From Catellatospora citrea (lineage in GTDB: Bacteria; Actinomycetota; Actinomycetes; Mycobacteriales; Micromonosporaceae), in NCBI RefSeq assembly GCF_003610235.1, contig NZ_RAPR01000001.1, forward strand, positions 7,130,001 through 7,194,000: a DNA stretch of 64,000 nt, given 5' to 3'. This document shows, one piece after another, positions 25,308 through 32,851 of this stretch (its first letter is position 1; every line of letters starts with the position of its first letter). The notes below the pieces were generated by a model. The model searched no databases and was not told where the DNA came from. It saw nothing but the letters and a program-made list of their open reading frames with translations. A program made the translations under genes and the position numbers.

Positions 25308-26159
25308 TCACAGGGGTGGCGGCGGGCCGCCGCCGGCCGCGGCGGTCACGATCGGCACGGCGAACCCGATGCCGATGAACGTGCCGGCTTCCGTCGGGTT
25401 GGCCAGCGCCACCACGATGCCGACCGTCTCGCCGCGCATGTTCACCAGCGGGCCGCCGGAACTGCCGGGGTTGACCGCGGCGTCGAACTGGATGAGCCCG
25501 CTGAGCTTGCCGACGTCGGCCACGGTGACCGAACGTTCCAGGCCGGACACCACGCCGGTGGTGGCCGAGCCGGTCAGGCCGAGCGGGTCGCCGATCGCGA
25601 CGACCGGCTCGCCGATGCCCGGCACGCCGCCCAGCACGGCCGGGACGAGCACCTCGGGAAGTTTCTCCGGGGTCAGCGCGGCGATGTCGGTCGCCGGGTC
25701 CGCGGCCGCGATCTTCGCCGGGGTGCTGCTGCCGTCGGCGTACGTGACCTCGATCTTCGCTGCGCCCTTGACCACGTGCAGCGCGGTCAGGATGGTGCCG
25801 TCGGCGTTGGCCAGCACACCGGTGCCGGAGGCGGCCGACGGCTCGCGGCCCGCGCCGGTGGTCCGGATGGACACCACCGAGGGCAACAGAACCTGGTAGA
25901 CCTCGGCGACGGTGAGCGTGCCGTCGTCGGACGGCGACGGCGAGGGCGACACGACGGCGGGTGCGCCGGACTCGGCCGCGCCCCACCGGAACGCGACCAC
26001 CGCGGTGACCGCCAGCGCCACCGCGACACCCACCGCGACCAGCGCACGGATGCCCACGCGCGACCGCGGGCGGGTTGCCGGGACGGGCTCGGCGTCGGCC
26101 GGCCCGGCCGCGGGTGGCGGGTCCGGGAGGCGGTCGAGTTTTCCGGCGCGACTCAGCAT
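25308..26159 (-). CDS. Membrane-anchored trypsin-like (HtrA-type) serine protease without PDZ domain
   Basis: A 283-residue protein with a cytoplasmic Pro-rich tail (1-35), one membrane segment (about 38-57), a Ser/Pro linker, and a chymotrypsin-fold domain. The triad is His128 (LTALHVV), Asp158 (DPATDIAAL) and Ser234 (NPGSSGGPL). Unlike most HtrA/DegP proteins it ends after the protease domain and has no PDZ. The ATG lies six bases after TAGGCT, suggesting a leaderless start. It is the first gene of the MoxR/DUF58/VWA operon and may act on the envelope proteins that system handles. Confidence 0.85.
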   Translation of the reverse strand: MLSRAGKLDRLPDPPPAAGPADAEPVPATRPRSRVGIRALVAVGVAVALAVTAVVAFRWGAAESGAPAVVSPSPSPSDDGTLTVAEVYQVLLPSVVSIRTTGAGREPSAASGTGVLANADGTILTALHVVKGAAKIEVTYADGSSTPAKIAAADPATDIAALTPEKLPEVLVPAVLGGVPGIGEPVVAIGDPLGLTGSATTGVVSGLERSVTVADVGKLSGLIQFDAAVNPGSSGGPLVNMRGETVGIVVALANPTEAGTFIGIGFAVPIVTAAAGGGPPPPL

Positions 26160-26374
26160 CCTTTGAGCCTAGGGCCGAAAGCTGAATGTTCAATCAGAGT
26201 CGCCTCACCGATCGTGCGGAGCCTTCGTCATCGCGCCGGCCACCGCGTGGCCGCGGTGACCCCCGACACAGTGGCAGGGGGTGGCGGCAGCCGGGGCGGT
26301 CGTGGGTCGGCATCCGGACGCCGCCGTGCCTAGGATCGTCCGGACCGTCCCATCACGACGAACGGGGAACCTCT

Positions 26375-27394
26375 GTGTCCACACCTCTCTCCCGCCGCGC
26401 GGCCCTCGGCGGCCTCGGGCTCGGCGCCGCCGCGGCCACGTTCGCGGCTGCCGCGCCGGCGTCCGCGGCCGACGACGAGCGCGGCAGCGGCCCGGGCCAC
26501 CTGCGCCGGGTGTACGAGCGCCAGAAGACCAAGGCCGGCGGTGTCTGGCACTCCCACGTCGCCGCGGTGAACGCGGCCGGCGTGCTGGAGACCGTCATCG
26601 CCGACGACGTCGACGCGATCGTCGACGGCTACAGCGTCCAGAAGGTGGCCGTGGCCGTCGCCGTGATGGACAAGATCGACCGCGGCGAGCTGCAGCTCAA
26701 CCAGAAACTCGACCTGCAGGCCGACATCATCCTCGGCGGCAGCGGCATCTACCACCTGCACACCGTGTGGGGCGACGACATCACCGTCGCCAACTTCCTC
26801 ACCGCGCTGCTGCTGGTCTCGGACAACACCGCGGTGCGCATGTGCGGCCGGGTGGTGCCCGCGCTGGAGATCAACCAGATCCTGGCCGCCAAGGGCTTCG
26901 TCAACACCCGGGTCATCCCGGTCGCCAACCCCAACCGGTTCTTCCTCGGCAAGACCACGCCCGCCGAGATGCACGACCTGCTGTGGCGGCTGGCCAACAA
27001 GACCCTGCTGTCCGCGAAGTCCTGCGACTTCCTGCTGAGCATCATGCGCTGGGTCAACGGCTACCACGACGGCATCCGGCGCAACATGTCGTCCAACGAG
27101 CGCAGCCGGGTGGCGATCAAGTACGGCGCCGACTTCAACACCCTGGGCGCGGGCCGGCACGAGGTCGGCATCATGTTCGACAGCTCGGGCGCGCCCGCGC
27201 TGACCTTTGCCTTCTTCGCCGACTCCCTCGACGGGCTGGACAACTACGGCGCCACCCACCCGGCCGTCGAGGCGCACGCGGTGCTGGGGCGCAAACTGTT
27301 CGACTCGATCCCGGCCCCGGTGGCCCAGGCGGCCGCCCGCACGACCCGGCCGACCGTCGACCTGACCCCGTTCCGGCAGGTCAACGGCGGCTGA
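26375..27394 (+). CDS. Tat-exported class-A beta-lactamase-like serine hydrolase
   Basis: A 339-residue secreted protein. Its N-terminus, SRRAALGGLGLG, has a twin-arginine signal and ends with ASA near residue 31. The penicillin-recognition fold is indicated by SVQK (Ser87, Lys90) and SDN (149-151). The omega-loop ExxLN motif is not seen, and the third box reads KYG in place of KTG. It may therefore bind peptidoglycan or act as a transpeptidase or esterase rather than as an efficient beta-lactamase; that is inference. The GTG start at 26375 follows GGGGAA. The stop is only five bases from the convergent toxin gene. Confidence 0.82.
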   Translation: MSTPLSRRAALGGLGLGAAAATFAAAAPASAADDERGSGPGHLRRVYERQKTKAGGVWHSHVAAVNAAGVLETVIADDVDAIVDGYSVQKVAVAVAVMDKIDRGELQLNQKLDLQADIILGGSGIYHLHTVWGDDITVANFLTALLLVSDNTAVRMCGRVVPALEINQILAAKGFVNTRVIPVANPNRFFLGKTTPAEMHDLLWRLANKTLLSAKSCDFLLSIMRWVNGYHDGIRRNMSSNERSRVAIKYGADFNTLGAGRHEVGIMFDSSGAPALTFAFFADSLDGLDNYGATHPAVEAHAVLGRKLFDSIPAPVAQAAARTTRPTVDLTPFRQVNGG

Positions 27395-27399
27395 CGGTC

Positions 27400-27810
27400 C
27401 TACTTGTCCGTCAGATCCAGCACGCCGCCACCGGACAGGTGGCGGCGTGCTTCGGCACCGTCGTAGGTCGCCAGGTAGGCCCCGCTTCGACGGGCCAGCA
27501 TCACCGCGTGACCCATGACGTGACCCAGCTGCGCGGCCTCGATCGCTTCGGCCCCGAGCAGCGGCAGCAGCACCACCACCGCATCGGCGCGGGTGAGCAG
27601 GTCGATCAGACGGTCGCGCTCGTCGGAGTCGAGTTGCTGGTGCGCGGTCATGAAGTGCGCCGCCGGCACCCCGACCATGCTGGTGGCGGACTCCTCCTCG
27701 ACCATGGCCAGCAGCTCGGGCACGGCCATGCCGGTCAGCCGCGCGTACGCGGTCAACGCGGTGACATCGAGGACCACCCGGATCTGTGCCTCCGCCAGGG
27801 GCTCGGTCAC
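27400..27810 (-). CDS. PIN-domain toxin (VapC-like)
   Basis: A 136-residue PIN-domain protein, probably a ribonuclease toxin. The first acidic residue is Asp15 in RVVLDVTAL, an acidic cluster follows (MVEEE), and the last acidic position is Asp117 in LATYDGAE. The middle aspartate, usually in a DAxxxA stretch, appears to be replaced in GHVMGHAVMLA. Translation overlaps the antitoxin stop by four bases, typical of toxin-antitoxin pairs. The 3' end of the gene contains a perfect 14-base hairpin. The odd catalytic set leaves activity uncertain. Confidence 0.75.
   Translation of the reverse strand: MTEPLAEAQIRVVLDVTALTAYARLTGMAVPELLAMVEEESATSMVGVPAAHFMTAHQQLDSDERDRLIDLLTRADAVVVLLPLLGAEAIEAAQLGHVMGHAVMLARRSGAYLATYDGAEARRHLSGGGVLDLTDK
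27419..27451 (+). terminator. Strong hairpin inside the toxin gene, terminator for the convergent gene
   Basis: AGCACGCCGCCACC and GGTGGCGGCGTGCT form a perfect 14-base stem with a five-base loop, 24 bases past the beta-lactamase-like stop. It lies wholly within the last codons of the toxin gene on the other strand. Confidence 0.65.
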
Positions 27811-28040
27811 TGCTCGGCCGCCCGCTGGGCGTCCAGGGCGGCGACGCGCTCACTCATGCGCTTCACGCCTTCCGGCGTCACCAGGTAGCCGGCCCGGCGG
27901 ATCGTCTCATGCAGCTGCTTGCGGCGTTTGGCCATCCGCAGAGCCTCGGCGACCAGCGCGGAGGCGTTGTCGGCGGCCTCGACGTCGGCCAGCACATCGG
28001 CGGGGAAGTAGATGCTGATCTTTCGGCCGGGCGTCGTCAT
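27807..28040 (-). CDS. Antitoxin of the PIN toxin pair
   Basis: A 77-residue protein beginning MTTPGRKISIYFPADVLADV, a strand-helix pattern like ribbon-helix-helix antitoxins, followed by a basic helix (RMAKRRKQLHETIRRAG). It directly precedes and overlaps the toxin gene. It would neutralise the toxin and probably autoregulate the pair through DNA binding. Confidence 0.75.
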   Translation of the reverse strand: MTTPGRKISIYFPADVLADVEAADNASALVAEALRMAKRRKQLHETIRRAGYLVTPEGVKRMSERVAALDAQRAAEQ

Positions 28041-28145
28041 GCCTCTATGCTACATCGACGCGGAATTTGTCGCCTAAGATCAACAACTGGGCTCATGGCG
28101 GCCGTGTGTCGACGGTGAGCGCGCATGCGCTGGACGATGTGCAGG

Positions 28146-28559
28146 TCAGCCTGCGGCGAGGTCGATGCGTACGGTCAGCGGTCGGGTGGCCATCAGCCGG
28201 CCGATCGCGGCGTCCCACTGGTGCGGCAATGACCGCGAGCGGGCCGCCACGTCGTCGCCGGGCAGCACGACGGCCCGGCCCGCGCGCCAGCGCCCGCCGA
28301 CCTTCACCCGCACCACCGGGTCCGCGATCAGGTTGCGCACGTAGTCGGCCTGCCGCCCGTGCGCGGCGACGAGCCAGAAGACATCGCCGACCAGCCCGTT
28401 GCCGACCGGGGTGTGCCGGGGCAGCCCGGACCGCCGGCCGGTCGTCTCCAGCAGCGCGAACGCGTTCGGCGCCAGCCCTCGGCGCAGCGCCCACCGGGTG
28501 ATCCGGTTGTTGACCCGTTCCAGCCCGGTGATCACCCGGTACTTGCGCGAGCGCGGCAT
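28146..28559 (-). CDS. Deazaflavin (F420)-dependent nitroreductase-family protein
   Basis: A 137-residue split beta-barrel protein of the Ddn/F420H2-dependent reductase family, common in actinobacteria. It contains LLETTGRRSGLPRHTPVGN and DYVRNLIADPVVRVKVGGRWRAGRA, both conserved in this family. Members use reduced coenzyme F420 to reduce quinones, nitro compounds or unsaturated esters. The start at 28559 is the family-typical MPRSRKY. It lies 50 bases downstream of the NlpC/P60 gene on the same strand. Confidence 0.87.
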   Translation of the reverse strand: MPRSRKYRVITGLERVNNRITRWALRRGLAPNAFALLETTGRRSGLPRHTPVGNGLVGDVFWLVAAHGRQADYVRNLIADPVVRVKVGGRWRAGRAVVLPGDDVAARSRSLPHQWDAAIGRLMATRPLTVRIDLAAG

Positions 28560-28609
28560 GGGCACAGTGTGGACCGCCCCGGCCGTCGTGCCAACCGCCG
28601 CGACCCGGG

Positions 28610-29518
28610 CTACACCGCCCGCAGCCGGCGGCCGGCCACCAGGTGGCGGCGGCGGCGCTCGCTGAGCGCGCCGTCGATGCAGGCCCAGTCGGGCTGGGAC
28701 ACGTGCAGCACCTGCTGCCCGCCGCCGGTGCAGACGCCGGTGTGGTACACGTCGCCGGTCTCGTCGTTCTGGAAGACGGCGAGGTCGCCCGGGGCGAGGT
28801 CGGCCACCTCGACGTGCTCGCCGAGCAGGGCCAGGTCGCCGGCGTCGCGCGGGACGGTGTGCCCGAACCGGCGGTAGATGAGATGGGGCAGCCCGGAGCA
28901 GTCGAGCATCAGCCCGTGGGTGCCGCCGGCCAGGTACATCAGCCCGAGGAACTGCCGTCCCGCGGCGACCAGCTGCGCGGCGGTCGGCAGCGGGCCGCGG
29001 GCGCGGTGGACGGCCAGGTGCTTGTCGGCCAGCCAGCCGGACTGCCCACCGGGCAGCGTGACCTCGGTGAACGCGTCCTGGCGCCGGCGCGCGGGCAGCA
29101 CCGTGGCGTAGCTGACGTCGTCGGCGATGACACGGCCGTCGGGGCCGTCCCTGAGCTCGGTGACCTGCTCGGTGACGACCACCCGCTCGCCGGTCGGCTC
29201 GGCGGGCACGGCCAGCTGCGCCAGCGGCAGCCAGCCGGGGTAGCCGCGGGGGTCCTTGCGGGACGGTTGCGCCGGGGCGTTGATGCGGGCCCAGCCGTCG
29301 CGGACCTCCTGGACCAGCACGGTCTCGCCGAGCAGCAACTGGCTGTCGACGCGGCCCCACAGGTCGCGGCGCTCGTCCGGGCCCTGCGCGGCGGCCCAGG
29401 CCCGCAGCCCGGCGGGCGTGCTCAGGGCTGGTGCGTCCAGTGGTCGTACGGCGTCGGGGGAGGTCCACAGCGCGGCGGCGGAGACCGCCACGGCCATGGT
29501 CTGCGCCGGCTCGTTCAT
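28610..29518 (-). CDS. NlpC/P60 peptidase with SH3-like domains (dipeptidyl-peptidase VI type)
   Basis: A 302-residue protein. Two SH3-like modules (about 50-105 and 110-170, with GYPGWLPLAQL and SGWLADKHLAV) precede an NlpC/P60 cysteine peptidase. Catalytic Cys207 is in LMLDCSGL and His259 is in DVYHTGV. This layout matches enzymes that cleave gamma-D-Glu-diamino acid bonds in peptidoglycan peptides. There is no signal peptide, so it probably recycles muropeptides in the cytoplasm. GGGGGAGCG lies just before the ATG. Confidence 0.85.
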   Translation of the reverse strand: MNEPAQTMAVAVSAAALWTSPDAVRPLDAPALSTPAGLRAWAAAQGPDERRDLWGRVDSQLLLGETVLVQEVRDGWARINAPAQPSRKDPRGYPGWLPLAQLAVPAEPTGERVVVTEQVTELRDGPDGRVIADDVSYATVLPARRRQDAFTEVTLPGGQSGWLADKHLAVHRARGPLPTAAQLVAAGRQFLGLMYLAGGTHGLMLDCSGLPHLIYRRFGHTVPRDAGDLALLGEHVEVADLAPGDLAVFQNDETGDVYHTGVCTGGGQQVLHVSQPDWACIDGALSERRRRHLVAGRRLRAV

Positions 29519-29627
29519 ACGCTCCCCCTGTAGGAAAAAGATCGTTGCATGGCGAGCGTACAAAAGTTTTCTTCATCGGGGGACGGCCGCCCATGCCGTG
29601 GGAGCAGCCGACCGGTGGTGCACAAGA

Positions 29628-29645
29628 TTGGACCAGTCGGTCCAA
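29628..29645. promoter_or_regulatory. TetR-type operator overlapping a promoter
   Basis: TTGGACC-AGTC-GGTCCAA is a perfect 7+4+7 inverted repeat. Its left arm supplies a -35 box (TTGGAC) spaced 18 bases from TAGGAT (29652-29657), which lies six bases before the TetR GTG. Autorepression is the likely purpose. Confidence 0.75.
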
Positions 29646-29663
29646 GGGACCTAGGATGGGCAG

Positions 29664-30296
29664 GTGACAGCGACCGCCAGACTCACCGCGAAGGGCACCG
29701 CCACCCGGGCCCGGATCGTCGCCGCCGCGGCGGACCTGGTGCTGGCCCGCGGCGTCGGCGGCACCAGCCTGGACGACGTCCGCGCCGGCACGCTGACCAG
29801 CAAGAGCCAGCTGTTCCACTACTTCCCCGGCGGCAAGAGCGAACTCGTCCTGGCGATCGCGGAGCTGCAGATGCAGCGGGTGCTGCAGGCGCAGCAGCCG
29901 TACCTGGAGACCCTCGACACCTGGGCGGCCTGGGACGGCTGGCGCGACGCGCTGGTCGCGCACTACGCCTCGCAACCTCATCAGGGCTGCCCGATCGGCA
30001 CCCTCGTCAGCGAACTGGTCGGCACCGATCCGACGGCCGCAGCCGAGGTGGTCGGGCACCTGAACCGCTGGCGCGCGTACCTGCGCGACGGGCTGACGCG
30101 CATGCACGAAGCCGGCCTGCTGCGCCCCGACGCCGACCCCGACCGCCTGGCGCTGGCCACCTTCGCCTCGGTGCAGGGCGGCCTGCTGCTCAGCCAGGCA
30201 CTGCAGTCGGTCGAACCCCTGTCGGCTGCCCTGGAGGCGGCGCTGGCCGCACTCCATGCCGCCGCACCGGACGGCCAGGCGGGCACGGCCGCCTGA
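29664..30296 (+). CDS. TetR/AcrR-family regulator
   Basis: A 210-residue TetR protein. The N-terminal helix-turn-helix spans about residues 10-60 (ATRARIVAAAADLVLARG, then SKSQLFHYFPGGKSEL). The ligand domain includes HQGCPIGTLVSEL, a Cys-containing segment seen in the TetR subgroup linked to electrophile and quinone responses. An operator palindrome overlaps its promoter. The divergent NlpC gene 145 bases away, with the F420-reductase gene behind it, is a plausible second target. Confidence 0.88.
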   Translation: MTATARLTAKGTATRARIVAAAADLVLARGVGGTSLDDVRAGTLTSKSQLFHYFPGGKSELVLAIAELQMQRVLQAQQPYLETLDTWAAWDGWRDALVAHYASQPHQGCPIGTLVSELVGTDPTAAAEVVGHLNRWRAYLRDGLTRMHEAGLLRPDADPDRLALATFASVQGGLLLSQALQSVEPLSAALEAALAALHAAAPDGQAGTAA

Positions 30297-30356
30297 TCGC
30301 ACCGCGTGCCACCCGCCCGGACCGTGCCGCCGAGCGGGGCTCCCGGTGGGGCGGCG

Positions 30357-30884
30357 TCACACCCCGGTCGACCCGTCGATCCGCTCGCGGATGAAGTCGG
30401 CGTGACCCGTGTGCTGGGCGTACTCCTCCAGGAGGTGGATGTAGACCCAGCGGAGATTGACCTTGCCGGTGGGGGCCTTGGCGTCGTCGACGGGCTCGTC
30501 CAGGTCGCGCCCGGCCACGGCGGCGTCGCATGCGGCGGTCTCGGCCAGGAAGCGGGCGAGGTCGGCCTCGGCGTCGGCGTCGGCCACCAGGTCGAAGTCG
30601 CCGTCGGGGTGCTCGTCGGTGCAGTACAGGTCGGGCACGTCCTCGTGCAGGTACTTGGTCCGGAACCAGAACCGCTCGACCTCGGTCATGTGCCGCAGCA
30701 GGCCCAGCAGGGTCAGGTTCGACGGTTCGACCGACGCCGTCCTCAGCTGCTCCGCGGTGAGCCCGGAGCACTTGCGCAGCAGGTGGACCCGGCGCCGCTC
30801 CAGCCAGTCCGCCAGCATCTCGCGCTCAGGGCAGGCCATGTCCGTCCGTGGTCCCCGCGCGACGTCGGGTGCAATCCATGCCAT
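30357..30884 (-). CDS. DinB-family (DUF664) protein
   Basis: A 175-residue four-helix-bundle protein of the DinB/DUF664 group. The conserved histidines that bind metal lie in LLGLLRHMTEVERFWF and EEYAQHTGHADFIRERIDG. Relatives include mycothiol-dependent enzymes and metal-binding hydrolases, but the function here is open. The start at 30884 is uncertain: no strong ribosome site is seen, and a start at MACPERE is also possible. Confidence 0.83.
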   Translation of the reverse strand: MAWIAPDVARGPRTDMACPEREMLADWLERRRVHLLRKCSGLTAEQLRTASVEPSNLTLLGLLRHMTEVERFWFRTKYLHEDVPDLYCTDEHPDGDFDLVADADAEADLARFLAETAACDAAVAGRDLDEPVDDAKAPTGKVNLRWVYIHLLEEYAQHTGHADFIRERIDGSTGV

Positions 30885-31055
30885 GGCGCCATTCTCGCGA
30901 GCGAGGCAATCGAATTCCGGCCGCGCCGAACGATCCGGCCGTACGCCGCACCGCCGGCGCGGGTCACGGGCGGCAATCAGCCATCGGTGGCGATTGCCCG
31001 GCACCGCGCGCGCGGTCTACCGTGAGTCACGCCTGACCACGGGGAGGGAAGTGGC

Positions 31056-31580
31056 GTGACCGTCCACATCGCAGGGCACGATCCGGATGCACCGCCGGTC
31101 TACTGCAGGCGGTGGAACTTCCGCCGCCACGAGCCGGTCGAGCCGCTGTCGGCCGACGAGGCCCAGGCCCGCGACACCGCCGGTGAGCCGTACACCGTCG
31201 TGCCGGCGGCCCCGCGCAGCGGCGTGCCCGACGTGGTCATCGAGATCGCCTGGGAGAACGGGCACGCCGGCGTCTGGTTCTTCGACGCCTACGGCCGCCA
31301 GTGCCTGCACTACTCCTTCCGGCGCAGCGGCGAGCAACTCTTCCTCGGCGGCATGACGACGTGGGAGTACCCGGACGCCGGGGCCGCGACCCTGTCCGGG
31401 GCGACGTGCGTCAGCTGGTTCGAGTTCCGCGAGGACGGCGGCGCCCGCCGCGTCATCAGTGACGACACCGCCCAGCAGCGCACGGTCGAGGACCGGACGG
31501 GTGTGGACGTCAGCACGCAGTGGGAGCCGGTGCCGGGTTTCGGCAAGTGGGACTCGCTGGCCCGGTGGAGCCGCAGCTAG
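31056..31580 (+). CDS. Hypothetical protein
   Basis: A 174-residue soluble protein beginning at a GTG with GGGAGGGAAG nearby. It is rich in aromatic residues and beta strands (HAGVWFFDAYGRQ, CLHYSFRRSGEQLFLGG, TCVSWFEFREDGG). I recognise no domain. It stands alone, ending about 75 bases before the LacI operator. Confidence 0.65.
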   Translation: MTVHIAGHDPDAPPVYCRRWNFRRHEPVEPLSADEAQARDTAGEPYTVVPAAPRSGVPDVVIEIAWENGHAGVWFFDAYGRQCLHYSFRRSGEQLFLGGMTTWEYPDAGAATLSGATCVSWFEFREDGGARRVISDDTAQQRTVEDRTGVDVSTQWEPVPGFGKWDSLARWSRS

Positions 31581-31655
31581 GGCACACGGCCCGGTCGCCT
31601 AGAGTCTGGAGAGCGCGATCCCGGCAGGTGGAGCAGCCTCATACCGGGTTCCGTT

Positions 31656-31667
31656 GAGAGCGCTCTC
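31656..31667. promoter_or_regulatory. LacI-family operator, site 3 (autoregulatory)
   Basis: Third perfect GAGAGCGCTCTC copy, 62 bases before the LacI start. It lies between a weak -35 (TTCCGT) and a -10 (TATGGT at 31673-31678), so a bound repressor would occlude the promoter of the regulator and glucosidase genes. Confidence 0.8.
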
Positions 31668-31728
31668 GCGTCTATGGTGCCGACGGGGCGCGCGACGGGG
31701 CGCCGCCCGTGCCGAGATTGCGAGTGCC

Positions 31729-32781
31729 ATGACGTACCGGAAGCTGACCATCGAGGACATCGCCCACCAGGCCGGGGTGTCGCGCGCCACCGCCTCTCGG
31801 GTGCTCAACAAGGCGCCGGGCGTCTCCGCCGAACTGCGGACGCGGGTCGACCGGGTCGTCGCCGATCTCGGCTACCGGCCGAACGCGGCCGCCCGCGCGC
31901 TCGCGTCCGGCCGCCGCGACGCACTCGACCTGGTCGTCATCGCATGCCACGGCGACATCAGCCTGTTCGGGGCCCAGCCCTACTACAGCCGGGTCATCGC
32001 GGGCGTGCTGTCGGCGCTGGCCGGCACCGACACGCAACTGCGGGTCAACGTGGCCGGCGCCGAGGACGCGACGGAGCTGATCGACCGCGTCGCGTCGTCG
32101 GTGACGGCCGGGGCGGTGCTGGTCAACGTGTCGCCCGCGCTCGCGGCCCGCTTCCACGCCCGCTGCCGCAAGGCGGTGTCGCTGGGCGCGACCGCGCCCC
32201 ACGTCCCGGCGGTCGAACCGGAGAACAGCCGCGCGGCGTACGACGCGATCAGCTTCCTGCACCGCATCGGCTGCCGCCGGATCGCCGCGATCCACGGCCC
32301 CGACTGCAACACCTGCGCGGCCGGCCGCCGCGCGGGGCACCTCGAAGCGGTCCGCGAGCTGGGCCTGGCCGACATCGCCGTCGACGGCGGATTCCGGCGC
32401 GAAGGCGGCTACGCGGCCGCGACACGGCTGCTGGCCGAGCACCCCGACCTCGACGGGATCTTCGCGGCCTGCGACATGATGGCCGCCGGCGCGGTCCAGG
32501 CCATCACGGACGCGGGCCGGCGGGTCCCCGACGACATCGCCGTCGTCGGCTTCGACGACAGCGCCGTGGCCGCCTGCGTGAGCCCGCCGCTGACGACGAT
32601 GCGCCTGCCGGTCGAGCAGATGGCCGCCACCGCGACCAGGGCGCTGCTGGAGGGCGCCGCGGCGCCGCACTGGCGGCGCTTCTTCCCCGTCGACATGGTC
32701 GTGCGCAGCAGCACGGGGCCCGATGCCGCGCTCCTGCTCTCGCCCGCACACCCGGTGTCCGCGCTCGCCGGACGCCGGTAG
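31729..32781 (+). CDS. LacI-family repressor of the beta-glucan regulon
   Basis: A 350-residue LacI/GalR regulator. The helix-turn-helix is TIEDIAHQAGVSRATASRVLNKAPGVS with hinge helix NAAARALASGRRD, followed by a periplasmic-binding-protein-like sensor (about 62-340) ending with VGFDDSAVAACVSPPLTT. The start at 31729 is the family-typical MTYRKLTIEDIA. The gene is followed after 70 bases by the GH3 glucosidase, and the operator upstream matches two sites at the GH64 glucanase. It probably senses a beta-glucoside or laminari-oligosaccharide and releases DNA on binding it; the ligand is inferred. Confidence 0.92.
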   Translation: MTYRKLTIEDIAHQAGVSRATASRVLNKAPGVSAELRTRVDRVVADLGYRPNAAARALASGRRDALDLVVIACHGDISLFGAQPYYSRVIAGVLSALAGTDTQLRVNVAGAEDATELIDRVASSVTAGAVLVNVSPALAARFHARCRKAVSLGATAPHVPAVEPENSRAAYDAISFLHRIGCRRIAAIHGPDCNTCAAGRRAGHLEAVRELGLADIAVDGGFRREGGYAAATRLLAEHPDLDGIFAACDMMAAGAVQAITDAGRRVPDDIAVVGFDDSAVAACVSPPLTTMRLPVEQMAATATRALLEGAAAPHWRRFFPVDMVVRSSTGPDAALLLSPAHPVSALAGRR

Positions 32782-32851
32782 CCGGTCCCGCCACCGGACG
32801 AACTCGCACCTTGCCACCAGGACACCGCCCGGTGTCCGCGAAAGGAACCCT

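Noticed and set aside
31609..31616. Extra GAGAGCGC half-site near the LacI gene
   Set aside because: Only one arm is present and it lies outside the core promoter; treated as chance.
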